A stretch of DNA of 64,000 nucleotides. Origin: Alternaria dauci. Lineage: Eukaryota; Ascomycota; Dothideomycetes; Pleosporales; Pleosporaceae. A model generated the notes under the pieces. That model did not search any database, was not told the origin of the DNA, and saw nothing but the letters and a program-made list of their open reading frames with translations. Where the stretch lies: assembly GCF_042100115.1 (NCBI RefSeq), contig NC_091276.1, positions 1,922,001-1,986,000 of the forward strand, written 5' to 3'. Position numbers and translations under genes: made by a program. Below are positions 25,236 through 35,960 of this stretch, one piece after another; the first letter of the stretch is position 1; each line of letters opens with the position of its first letter.

Positions 25236-27118
25236 ATGTTGTTCTTCAAGCTCATCACCGCCGCTCTCTTCTACTTCACCTCTCTTGTCGCGGCTGCCGA
25301 CACGAACGCCTGGAAGCCTCGCAGCATCTACTTTGTTCTCACCGACCGCATCGCTCGCAGCAGCACCGACACTGGTGGCGGATCATGCGGCAATCTTGGC
25401 AACTACTGCGGCGGAACTTTTAAAGGCCTCGAGTCTAAACTCGACTACATCCAAGGACTAGGATTTGATGCCATCTGGATCACCCCAGTCGTTTCAAGTA
25501 CGTTCTCTTTTCCTCGTCAACACATGCAGAGAGTCTGAATTAATAAAACGCACAGACAAGGCTGCTGGATACCATGGCTACTGGGCTGAGGATCTCTACG
25601 CAATCAACTCAAACTACGGTTCTGCTGCCGACTTGAAGAGCCTGGTCAGCACTGCCCATGCCAAGGTATGGCAAACCCACATGATACCCCCCAGACTACA
25701 AATATACTCATATATTGCAGGGCATCTATGTCATGGTCGACGTTGTCGCCAACCACATGGGCATAGGCACCCTCGGCAACAACAGGCCTTCGCCGCTGAA
25801 CCAGCAATCCGCATACCACTCCGCCTGCGACATCAACTACAGCAACCAAGCCAGTGTCGAGGTGTGCCAGATCGCCGGTCTTCCCGACATCAACACCCAG
25901 TCCACCGAGATCCGCAACGTACTGAACACTTGGGTTTCTTGGCTCGTCAAGGAGTACAGCTTCGATGGCGTTCGGATCGATACAGTCAAGCACGTTGAGA
26001 AGGACTTTTGGCCTGGCTTCTCTGCTGCAACTGGCGTGTACAGCATCGGCGAAGTGTTCGATGGCAACCCGGCCTACCTTGCTGAGTACGCCAGGCTCAT
26101 GCCCGGTCTCCTGAACTACGCGACCTACTACCCTATGAACAACTTCTACCAACAAAGGAGCTCACCTCAGGCGCTTGTAGACATGATGAACACCGTCAGC
26201 AACACTTTCCCCGACCCGACCGCTCTTGGTACTTTCCTCGACAATCACGACAACAAGCGTTGGTTGAACGTAAAGAACGACCAGACTCTGCTTAAGAACG
26301 CCCTTGCTTACGTCATTCTTTCACGAGGAATCCCCATCCTCTACTACGGCACCGAACAAGGCTATGCTGGTGGCGACGACCCAGCCAACCGGGAAGACCT
26401 TTGGCGAAGCGGCTTCAACACCAACGCAAATCTCTACCAGGCCATCAAGAAGCTGACTGCTGCAAGGAAGGCTGCAGGAGGTCTTGCTGGTAACGACCAC
26501 ACTCACTTGTATGTTACGGACAACGCCTACGCTTGGAGCCGTGCAGGTGGCAACCTCATCGTTCTCACCACGAACGCTGGAAGCAGCTCAAACCAGCAAC
26601 ATTGCTTCAACACCCAAAGGGCTAACGGCAGATGGACCAACGTCTACGGAAACGGCGCTGCTGTTACTGCCGATGGCAGCGGTAGGATCTGTGTGACCAT
26701 CAGCAATGGCGAACCCATTGTTCTGGCTGCTGGCACTGCCACACCCACCACCGGCACCACTCTCACTACCAGGACTGCCACTCCTACCGGCACATCGACT
26801 GCATGCCCGACAGCTGTTTCAGTTTCCTTCACCCACCGCATCACCACTGTTCCCGGCGACACCATCAAGATAACCGGTAACACTGCGCAGCTGGGTAACT
26901 GGACACCAGCCAACGGCCTCACTCTCTCCGCAAGCAGCTACACCGCTAGCAACCCAGTCTGGACAATCACCGTGCCATTGGCAGCAGGGTCAGCGATCCA
27001 GTACAAGTTTGTGAAGATTAGCAGCAGTGGAGCAATCACATGGGAGAGTGATCCCAACAGGAGCTACACCGTGCCCCAGTGCCAGGCGAGTGCCAGTCTG
27101 AGCAGCTCTTGGCAGTAG
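25236..27118 (+). CDS. Secreted GH13 alpha-amylase with C-terminal CBM20 starch-binding domain
   Basis: Model join(25236..25497, 25556..25665, 25721..27118), 589 aa; both introns are GT-AG (58 and 55 nt) and the joins restore VVSNKAAGYHGYW and AHAKGIYVMVDVV. Residues ~1-20 are a signal peptide. The enzyme hydrolyses alpha-1,4 bonds in starch outside the cell. The GH13 regions are all present: DVVANHMG, GVRIDTVKH (nucleophile near D211), GEVFDG (acid/base near E235) and FLDNHD (stabilising Asp near D301). A short Thr-rich linker (about 470-485) leads to a CBM20 at about 486-585 containing GNTAQLGNW and AIQYKFVKI. This is the size and order of fungal GH13_1 amylases that act on raw starch. It appears intact. 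Confidence 0.95.
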
Positions 27119-28320
27119 TTGTTTGATCACCTACATGGCTCCTTTGTGTCGTACTGAAGCTTTTGTAGAGCCTAGTAACAGGAATTCATTGGGTAATGGA
27201 GTTGGTTCCTACGATCAGCATTGCCCCGTCTCTTTTCTCACTTGACACTCGTACGCCTCACTTCTGGTGTCATTCTTGAATACCGATCTGTATGTTGACG
27301 AGACATGATGCAGGAGCTCTTTGTCATGATGGCCATAACTGGAAGCAGTGCTGCATCACTTACAGTAAACTCGACATCATCAAGGGGCCTGCCATAGCCA
27401 TGACAGCCTCGAGGTAAAGTGATTACTTCACCGTCAGCTCTCGCCCCTTGACCGACCAGTTTCTCCTGATGTGTACTTGGATCCGTAAAACTTCGTTGAC
27501 CACAGAACTACGTCCGCAGTACTTATATGTACCTGACACTTTCCTCGACTCTCGTTCCATCTTCGGTCGCCCTAGTCGGCTATCTCGGCTCACTATCTCT
27601 ATAGCCAAGCATCCACATATGGTCCGTACTGATCACTATACGCGGTGGAATCGTGTCGGCTCCGAACGTCCACGCCTTCAATATCGGTTCAATAGCATTG
27701 TCACGCGCTGGCTTACCTGACTACAACAGCGCAAGAAGCGCCTTTACCACATCAAGATTACAGTGGTGAAGCATAAGACACAGCGCGCGCATGACGTCAA
27801 GGTACGTGGAAGACGGCGCAAAGTACACCCTTTCAGAGCCGGCCCCCTTCGGCTCAAGGAGCAGCCTTGAGCTCTTGCGGGCCGATACGTCGCCAACTCA
27901 AGTTCAGTCACACCGACAAAGTGGGATCGGCTTTCCAAAGGCTCACCTGGAAAGCTGCGGCATATCTATCACAAGGCTGCAGTATGAATAGCTAGCGGCA
28001 AGAATTGCCTGAGTTGAATGTGATATCTCTGGCGGTCAATCACGAGACACGCTGGCCAAGAGCGCACTAGCCGCCTTCGGCCCGTATTTGAGCTTCACAG
28101 CGTTCAAGGATACCAAGAAAGGCTTGGGCCACGAGCAAAGTAGCCGAAATTTGCCCCGTTTGCGGACCTCAAGGCACGAACAAAGCGGTGGGATAGGCAC
28201 TGGTGGCAGGCTGAATGGGCTGGACATGTACCGTATGTGGACTTTGTCGCTCTCGCTGAGTAGGCAGAGTTGGCGAAGACAACACTGACATCAGGTTCTG
28301 CAATAGGCCTATCACGACCG
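27119..28320. other. 1.2-kb intergenic region
   Basis: The amylase 3' flank followed by sequence without recognisable genes or repeats on either strand. Confidence 0.5.
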
Positions 28321-28752
28321 ATGATCTGGCGCCCTTTACGCTTGATATTCATACGACAGACTCCTACGAATCCACCACCCAAGCCTCAGTACGACAATCA
28401 CTGCCACGTCGAGCTCTTCCAAAGGCGACAAGAAGACGCCGCGTACGAAAGCGAAACAGCCAAGAACAATACTGCGATTAAAGAGGTAAAGCATTTCGTT
28501 GCGCGGTCCGACCGAGTGAAGCTTCTTCTTGAACAGAGTTGGAGAAGTCTTTGGAGTGCCTCGTACAAGCATTCGCAGGGCGCTGCTTCAAGTACCGACA
28601 CTGTTGCTGATAACATTGAGGCTGCACAGCACATGGAGTTCCTGCGGAGGCTAGAAGTACTCCAGATAGGTGAAGAAATGGAGGGACAGAAATTGGCAAA
28701 GACGTTTGAGGAAACGCGGGGATGGTTGTGTCGAGGCAAGGCGAGAGAATGA
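28321..28752 (+). CDS. Small hypothetical protein
   Basis: 143 aa from the ATG at 28321 (the same frame is open 51 nt further upstream without an ATG). The first 15 residues are basic and hydrophobic (MIWRPLRLIFIRQTP), followed by a proline-rich turn (NPPPKP) and then a charged, helix-rich body with KEVKHFVARSDRVKLLLEQ, EAAQHMEFLRRLEVLQIGEE and a final GWLCRGKARE. The N-terminus could be a membrane anchor or a mitochondrial presequence. I recognise no family. The body has coding-like composition, but an unseen 5' exon is possible. Confidence 0.45.
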   Translation: MIWRPLRLIFIRQTPTNPPPKPQYDNHCHVELFQRRQEDAAYESETAKNNTAIKEVKHFVARSDRVKLLLEQSWRSLWSASYKHSQGAASSTDTVADNIEAAQHMEFLRRLEVLQIGEEMEGQKLAKTFEETRGWLCRGKARE

Positions 28753-30009
28753 GTGATGTTCCCACTAGCCTTCCATCTTTGTCGATTTTGCACGTACCTG
28801 TCACTAGCTATCAACGGATCCACACTTCATGACGATCGCTCGTTGCTTCTCCCCAGGCCCGCTCTACCCATCAAACCGGGTTCATGGTTCACATCTCCTC
28901 TTCGATGTATACACGATACCATTCACAGCTTTGCGACTCTGAAAGATAAACGAAAACATTCCGCGAAAGGCACGCTCTAGCATCAGTCCATGGATACCAT
29001 AAGGGTCAATGCGACAAGTCTCACATCGAGCGCGTTATTCTTTGGCCAACATACAACGAATCGTTGTCAGGACCGAGCGGTATCACAGCCGTTGTCAACT
29101 CAGGGGTATAGTGGAGAATTTCAGACTGAAGATCGAGATAGAGACGATACACGTTGGCATTGCTAGCCAAATTGGTCTTCCAAAGACATAGAATCACTAA
29201 TGGTGATAACACTAACACGATTAGCCAACAGTAAAACGGATGATCACAGTAATCATAAGGGATAGCCAGTATACTTGCTATGATTGTGATAACCACACGT
29301 ACGCATGTGGTACGTACCTACGCGCTCTGCCAAGCGACCGTTGCGACCAATTTGAGGCTGTTCGACTGGGTTGGGCCGGTACAGACCCTAGCGTGCGTCG
29401 AAATATTGCGCCAGAAAGAATTCGATTTCTTCGTGAGAATCACCGAAATGGCCTTGCGGCTGAATTCTCGGTGTCGATCTCACCCCATTGTGGTTAGTAG
29501 CGGGTGTTCGGCACGTCCCCAGGTACAGTATGCTGACGCCAAGGGTCTGCTCGAGAAGGTTAACCGCGTAGTCATCATCCTGGATTCTGGGGTATCTGGG
29601 ATGCAGCGACCTCGCGTTTCTATGCGACGCGCATTGAGAACCAGATGCGACGCAAATCGCAGCGAATGCTTGTAGAGAGTATTTCGAGGTTTGCTCGCAA
29701 TGAACATGCGTTGCGGTGTATAGTTGGTGCTTACTGATGAAAAGTCCAGGAAGCATACGACCAAACTAGGCTCATGGAAGCTTGACTTGTTACCGAAAAC
29801 CAGGTGTTTGCGGCATATCTGCAAAACATATCGGGAATGACCTTGGCCAAGCCGATCAGCCTCACGGCTCCATGTTTAGAGCCAAGAGCCTCATGAAATC
29901 AGCCCACGTGTTGGAGTCCGCTATCAGGGATACACCAACATCACAGCGGGAGTTTGGCCGAATCACCTATCTCTGCTACATGTGTTTGCGATCGGCGCAA
30001 GACGATGAG
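28753..30009. other. 1.26-kb intergenic region
   Basis: No gene is recognised. The right end is the upstream region of the small secreted protein gene and becomes pyrimidine-rich after its TATA box. Confidence 0.5.
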
Positions 30010-30017
30010 TATATAAG
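30010..30017 (+). promoter_or_regulatory. TATA box of the 30.1-kb secreted-protein gene
   Basis: TATATAAG lies 126 nt upstream of the ATG at 30136 and is followed by a CT-rich leader, the usual architecture of highly expressed small secreted protein genes. Confidence 0.55.
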
Positions 30018-30135
30018 ACACTGGAAAGCACTCCCCAAAGTCCATCATCGCAGCATTCGAGCCTTCAGTCCTTTCCACTACAGCAACAGTCAATCACTTA
30101 CCAGTCAATCTCAATCGCTACATCACTCATTCAAA

Positions 30136-30762
30136 ATGAAGTTCACCCTCGTCACCGCTCTCCTGGCCGGCGCCGCCGTTGCTGTCCCTACTGCCCCCAT
30201 CCACGCCCACAACGGCACCGGTGAGGCCCTGGACAAGCGTGTCATTGACCCTCTTTCCCTCGCCATCATCGGTGGTGTTGCCTCTGCCGTCGTCGCTGTT
30301 TCCGCGACCGATGCTGTCAACCAGATCAAGAACGTTGCCGATTGGACTGCTGTAAGCCGCACTTCCTATCCGCTGTTTCCCCAAGTTCCCAGCTAACTTT
30401 GTCACTTCTCAGGCTCGTGAGGCTTTCACCAAGGCCACTGTCTACGAGATGGCCAAGAGCGCCAAGCCCAACGAGGCCTCCATCTGCTACAACATGGGCT
30501 ACAAGGTCTCCAAGCCCAACCAGATGCGCCTCCTTACCTCTGTCCGCTTGAAGTCTGGTGTCCTCAACACCGACTACGACTGCTTCTACATGTCGGGCCC
30601 CGACAACCACTTCAACACTGAGGGTGACGGTGGTTACATCAACGTGAGTCACTGTTGCAGGACTTTTGATTACATCAGTACGCTAACTCGAACCAGCTCG
30701 CTGTCCAGAACCCTTCTTCTTGCAGCTTCGACAGCAAGACCTCCGACGTTTACTGCTCGTAG
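30136..30762 (+). CDS. Small secreted protein with N-terminal signal, DUF7888-like
   Basis: Model join(30136..30351, 30413..30643, 30697..30762), 170 aa. Signal peptide MKFTLVTALLAGAAVAVP, then a short propeptide ending in a Kex2-type dibasic site (LDKRV). The mature part opens with a hydrophobic glycine/alanine-rich helix (IIGGVASAVVAVSA), followed by NQIKNVADWTAAREAFTKAT, SICYNMGYK, DYDCFYMSGPDNHFN and a C-terminal SSCSFDSKTSDVYCS. Four cysteines could make two disulfides. Introns are GTAAGC/CAG and GTGAGT/CAG. The pattern resembles the fungal small secreted family I recall as DUF7888; that label is tentative. Secretion, small size and location in a sparse repeat-rich tract make it effector-like by inference only. 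Confidence 0.85.
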
Positions 30763-31506
30763 ATGGTTATCTGAAACATGGGGCCATCTCTCCAAGTAAT
30801 CCTGAGGGTCACTGCGATGGCAAGCAAACTTCGCATCATTGCTATGTTTCTTATACTGTATTTCGCAATGTGCGACTCAATGTACCTAATTCCAATACAC
30901 GCTTGCCTTTTGACCAGAAATTGCCAAAAATTGGTAAAGTGCCCGCAATACGCATCAAGACACTGAAGAAAAGAACGTCATGCCATAAAATGTGTTAACA
31001 TATACTGAATTGTCGTTATGCATTCAGCCCGATGGCTATGATGTAACTTGACGCCTTCGCGGAACAATCAAGTAGCCACCAAATATTATAATACACCCAG
31101 AAGGTATTCGTTACACTGGAGCTACGTAGACTAGCGGTCAAGAGAAGCAAGGTGTCAAAGTCACCTTCGCCTTTGCCTACGCACGTGGAAGTGGGTCCTA
31201 TAGCTCTACGCAGGTAGAAACATACCTCGCCTCTCTCACCTTTACCTTCAACTGGACACGTAGAAGTGGATCCCGCAGTTCTAACTAGAGAGAAAAATAC
31301 CTCATGTCTCTCACATTAGACCCTGGATGTACGATATAAACAGGCCTCATCCTGCTTTTGACTCCATCCTTCCTACATCACACACCTCAGCAGCTGCTTT
31401 ATCACACCTCCCAGCACACACATCAGCAGCCGCATCACTACACACAACCCATTAGCCGCTCCATCAGCCACTCCGTCCGCCACCAGCGCGAACCAATCGG
31501 TAACGA
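30763..31506. repeat. Intergenic region with a two-copy ~63-bp tandem repeat
   Basis: 31179-31243 and 31254-31316 are diverged direct copies, sharing the order CACGT-GAAGTGG-TCC, GTTCTA/GCTCTA, then AATACCTC/CATACCTC and TCTCTCAC. A TATAAA at 31335-31340 precedes the broken gene that follows. Nothing else is evident. Confidence 0.5.
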
Positions 31507-32417
31507 AATGGCAAACCAAGACGGAACAAAGCCTTGCTCGGCCGACGCGTCTACGTCGGAAAGACCAAGGCCGGCGACAATGAACCAGAGGAGGTATGGG
31601 CCTCGTGGTACGTCAACAAGTTTAGCAAGAGCGGAGGCGTGGCAGACACGAAGCTCAAGTCGAGTTTGCACAGCACAGCACTCAAGGGCAAAGGCTCACA
31701 CGCTCTCAAAGCCGACCAGCTGGACTTGTCGTCGCTCCCACAGCAAGTACCAACCGCCTCGCGAACCAAAGGCACATAGAAGTCTTTCTTCCTCTGGGTA
31801 TACAAGAACAAGTACGGTGATGAGCTGGAGAACGAGGCCGATCAGAAGCGAGCAGAGCTGTCCGGCCAGCCAAACGCCCGAGGGTAGCAACAACACAAGA
31901 GCCTAGCCGAAAAGAGCTGACCGATCTGTTCTGGGACTTTGGTACTTCAGTGCCACCTCATTTGTCCAAGCAGGTGGCAGTTGAACTATCCAAAGCCATT
32001 GGGCTCAGAAAGCCCTTGTCAACAGAAATCATCACCGACATGCGCCTCTTTGCAAGGATCACCAAGAAAAGCGTCTGGAGGACACCAGCGTTTATCGAGT
32101 TCGTTCGAGCAACAGATCAAGACGACGAGAAGGGGATTCCCGAGGATGAACGATTTTCCGACGAAGAAAGCGACGAGCGCAAGAAGGAGGACGAGGACCA
32201 AGACAAGAAGGATGGCGTGGACCAAAGCAAGAAGGAGGGCGAGAAGGATAGCGAGGAGGAGGAGGGTCCACCGCGGAAGTGGTTCGCGTTCAACCGTACC
32301 CACGGCAAGTATCCAGAGCGCTTCAGGGCCCGAATGAAAGAGGCGGCCGAGGCATTGGAGTGGTACAATAACTTTGTGCGACGTATGCCAGAGTCAAAGA
32401 GGCCATCCGGTTGGTAG
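31507..32417 (+). pseudogene. Broken gene for a highly charged protein
   Basis: Frame one carries LLGRRVYVGKTKAGDNEPEE, VWASWYVNKFSKSGG and ALKADQLDLSSLPQQ, is cut by TAG near 31777-31779, continues with KSFFLWVYKNKYGDELENEA and meets a second TAG near 31885. The coding signal then moves to another frame: KELTDLFWDFGTSVPPHLSK, VAVELSKAIGLRK, an acidic-basic repeat (KKEDEDQDKKDG), then RKWFAFNRTHGKYPERFRAR and a stop at 32415-32417. The first frame has no ATG after its upstream stop. Two stops and a frameshift without suitable intron signals indicate decay, although an intact internal ORF (31950-32417, 155 aa) survives. I do not recognise the family; the charged tail recalls chromatin or nucleolar proteins, which is weak evidence. 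Confidence 0.55.
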
Positions 32418-34727
32418 TTTTGGTATGATTCTTTCACGCGTCCTGGTCGCGTCAATCGCTTCACGGGTATACTATGTATGTAGACAGCCAAAATCAGTGG
32501 TGCCATACATGCAACGTGTAAGTTCGAGCATCATGCGACAATGCGCATGGAACGACTGGAATCCACGAGAGTGTAAAGTCGCTTTTTCAGTCTCCTGGGA
32601 GGCCTACTGTGTCGCGATAATCATTGGATTTGAGCTTTGGGGAACGGTTGAACGACTGGAATCGAAACGAGTACTTTGTCAAAATGAACCGATTTAGACC
32701 TAAAAGCATTATTCCTAGCGAAGAGTGACAAGATAATCGTAAGGGGAAGCAACAGGAGGAGCGACCCGCAAAGCGCAGGAGGTACACGCGTAGCAACGGG
32801 ACGTGTCCTAGCTGTCTTCCACCACCATCACAAGCACGAAAAGCGATCGCATCACAAGATGGTAGACAGCGGTTGGGCTCAAGCCAGACAAAGTTATGAT
32901 GTGTTGATGGAGTTGGGATGTCTCGTGGAGGTTGGAGCATCAGAACGCGTCGTCGCGTCGTTAGTGATCGGCAGATTTCTTAGCGTCGGCATAATGACAT
33001 CACGCATGAACGCACATGCCTGGCAATGATGAGCTTCCCCAGCCTTCTACATTTATCATACACATCTTCCCATCAGCATACCAAATATACAGACGACCTG
33101 TACAAGGCATCACATCACTTAATATTTCCGGAATGTAATGCGGGAGCGGCCGAAGAACGTCGTTGTAAACGCATCCAGTTGAGCTGGCACGTGCGAGAGA
33201 AGTAGAGAAGTGCGAGAACGTGAGTAGTAGGTTCATTATTCCAACCTAATAGTAAAAGCATAGAGGCCAGGAAACCCCGCAACCAGCGCTTCGCCACTAG
33301 CCTTGAACAGGCTTCGCTCGTGCCCTCATCAATCGTATTTGTCCTCCACCGGGGAACTAAGCCGAGCGCGCGGAATCATTCAGCCGCGTTTGAGAAGGCA
33401 GCAGGGGAATACGATGAGTATACAGCCTATCGTCATTCTTGACTGACATTGTCCTTCCTCCTCCCTTCCTCGTCTGTACCCGTTGTCATCACCGCCTGCT
33501 CTTACCATCGGTCTCGTCCTCTGCATTAGACTTGACGCTATAGAAATTGTCGTACTGGGGCGGTTTGGCTGCCTTGTTCAGGCGAGGCGCGTGCTTGGGG
33601 CTAAACTTGGATTCTACAAGGCAGATGCGTGGCTTAGCAGGAACCTGGAAGGGGACATGATGCTGAATCTGTCTCTGATTCCTTCAAACCGCTCCTTCGC
33701 CTGCCGTCGGCGGTCTTTGGTGGCATGCTTGTTTGCTTGCCGGTTCGATAGGTCCGACTGCGATTGTGTGTTGAAGACGGTTCAGACGACGGGGGAGGAC
33801 AGCGAGGGTGTGAGGGTGTGAGAGGCGGCGGTTGACGACGGGGTTAGTCTAGAGAGGGAGCTTTGGCGTTGGGGCTGGGTTGAAGGTGGTGCGAGGGCGA
33901 GGGGAGGTTTGGAGGTTTGGTAATGCTAGCGGCGCAATGGCGAGACTGAGAAGAGAGAGGTATAGGGGCTGGTTGGTGCAGAAAGCGGGAGGCTGCATCG
34001 CCCGATCAGCCAGGCTTTCTTAAGCTCAGGGCGAGGGGCATTGACGCAGTATGGGGGCGCGCAGCCTGCAGCAGCAGCCGCCGTAGAACCAGTCAGTGGC
34101 CTAGTGCGTGAATCTCTTAGCTCGTCCTCAGCCGTCTCTTAGGCCGTCTTATTATTAGTTGTCTCTCAGCTCGTCCTTGGCTTTCTCTCAGCTCTTCCTT
34201 AGCTACCCTTATATTCCGATTCGTCTATTGCCTCGTTGCTACAGCCTGTTCTTAGTATCGTACGGTATTCAGCATAGTGTTTATTGAAAAGAAAATTACT
34301 CTAGACATTCTTGTGCGAAGTTGATTTAGGAGATTTTTAGCGACGTGTCGGGGCTGCAACTACAGCACCTGGGTGAACCCTGATTACTTACGCAAGACAA
34401 TCTTGCTGCCTGCTACGTGGAGTGATCTAGCTCCGCCACCTGTACGGTCTGATCGGATAGATCGAAGCCCACAGCCTGGATCTATACGTTAATTTGTTCC
34501 AATCGTTGTATTAGAACAATAACTCAGCCTCTTAGCTGAATTGCTCTGCAGAGTTGAATGCGAATGAATGCAAGAATAGTGCAGGTGGGGTTGAAGATAC
34601 GAAACCTGTGGCTTTCTCTCCTGATATTCGTGTATGCACAATCTGGTGGAAGCCAAAGGCAAGCCTCTACCGTAAACTGCGAAGACTGAGCGTAGCTAAA
34701 CCCAGCAGCTGATTCTGCAGGCGAATC
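32418..34727. other. 2.3-kb intergenic region with a short tandem repeat
   Basis: No gene is recognised. 34112-34206 contains about four imperfect ~22-bp units built on CTCTTAGCTCGTCCTCAGC. The segment around 33830-33960 is purine-rich (GAGGG tracts) on the plus strand. Confidence 0.5.
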
Positions 34728-34733
34728 TATAAG
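34728..34733 (+). promoter_or_regulatory. TATA-like element before the 34.8-kb secreted-protein gene
   Basis: TATAAG lies 94 nt upstream of the ATG at 34822 and is followed by a CT-rich leader. Confidence 0.45.
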
Positions 34734-34821
34734 TACACTGTAGATCAGCCTCTTCTGCGTTGTACATGCTCTGAGATCGCTTCAGTCTCTCTAATCCACA
34801 AGAATCCTTCAACCCTCCACA

Positions 34822-35435
34822 ATGTTCTTCACTCACTTGATCCTCGCTTCCTTGACTCTTGCGACCGCTCTCGCGAACCATCAATTCCACGCACTGAAAC
34901 CGCACGCTTTCGACAAACGCCAAGAGTATAAACCAGACACGTACACATGTGGATTTGGGGAAACATGCGAGGAATCTTGCGGTGCTGGATCTCTACTTTG
35001 TAGTGATGAGGCCACATTCCTCTGCTACAACCCAGGGCAGGAAGACACATGTTGCGAACCAGGCTCAGCTGATTCCTGTGAGCGGCATACTAACGATGTA
35101 TTATCTGCGTTTCTCTGCTCACACTCTTCATAGGGGGCTGTCCTGGCGGTGATTACTGCCTTGTCGAAGGCTACTGCTGTCCCAAGGAGGTAGACCCTCA
35201 AGCATGCGCTCTGGAATTCGGCGTTACCTTGCCAGCCGACTTCGTTGGCCCTACTGCCACACCTGGTATCTCGAATATAACCACTCCTGTCATTGCGCCT
35301 ACTTCAGGAATCATTCGGCCGACCTCAGCATCGACTGGGCTTCCTGAGTTCACTGGCGCGGCCAGTCTGAGCACCGTTGCAGGTGGAAATGGTCTGTTGT
35401 ATGCCGTCCTGGTCATGGTGGGCAACCTGTTTTAG
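34822..35435 (+). CDS. Cysteine-rich secreted, probably GPI-anchored protein
   Basis: Model join(34822..35077, 35134..35435), 185 aa. A signal peptide (MFFTHLILASLTLATALA) is followed by a KR site, then a cysteine-dense domain with CGFGETCEESCG, CSDEATFLCYNPGQEDTCC and, across the intron (GTGAGC to TAG, 56 nt), GCPGGDYCLVEGYCCP. Thirteen or so cysteines with two CC pairs suggest a compact disulfide fold. The C-terminal half is Thr/Ser/Pro-rich, ending in a hydrophobic GLLYAVLVMVGNLF that fits a GPI-attachment signal. This is the layout of fungal wall or surface proteins whose cysteine domain shows a YCxxxGYCC pattern. No enzymatic function is suggested. It lies in the secreted-protein-rich tract. 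Confidence 0.85.
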
Positions 35436-35960
35436 GCTGCATGTTAGACTCGTTGGGGAACTGGAGGCGCCGAAAGCACTGTTTGGACTTGAAACAAATC
35501 ATGAAACCATGGATTTTAGGACTTCTCCATGGTGGCCTATATCTACCCAATACAGTACAGGGAGACGAACGCTTACCCAACTGTAGCCTCTTGTGTTTGG
35601 TAACTTTTCCTGTTCCTCGCTAGCTCAATTAATCGGTGCTTCCGTTACTGATGCTTATGCCGTAATGCACTCTTCTTCGACAATGGCGTCTTTCTTTGAA
35701 CAGAATGTTGGGCTAATCTTGCCTGAAGAGAGATCAGCACGAGTTGCAGGCAGATCTGGAATAGTACCTCACTCATCTCGAATTCTAATGTTTGCGGTAT
35801 TTCTCATCATTACTCGTCTCGACCATTCAGAGTCTAAATCAGCTGCCAAGAGTCCCAAACTCAGTTGCCGTTCTTTCAGCTGAGGCTGAGTGCACAGATC
35901 AATGTCCTTCTTCCTTGCGTCTCGCATCCTAGGCTGCCTTCCACCGTGGGGAGGTGATAT
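35436..35960. other. Convergent intergenic region
   Basis: Lies between the 3' ends of the cysteine-rich protein gene and the DUF3433 gene. Only short frames without motifs are present. Confidence 0.5.

Noticed and set aside
31740..31782. Very short GT-AG segment that could remove the first stop of the broken charged-protein gene
   Set aside because: Only about 35 nt, below the usual fungal minimum, and it would not fix the second stop or the frame change.
33483..33821. 112-aa plus-strand frame
   Set aside because: Starts with TTG, lacks an ATG at a sensible place and has no motif.
34240..34500. AT-leaning stretch next to the tandem repeat, considered as a transposon end
   Set aside because: No inverted or long terminal repeats and no transposase trace.
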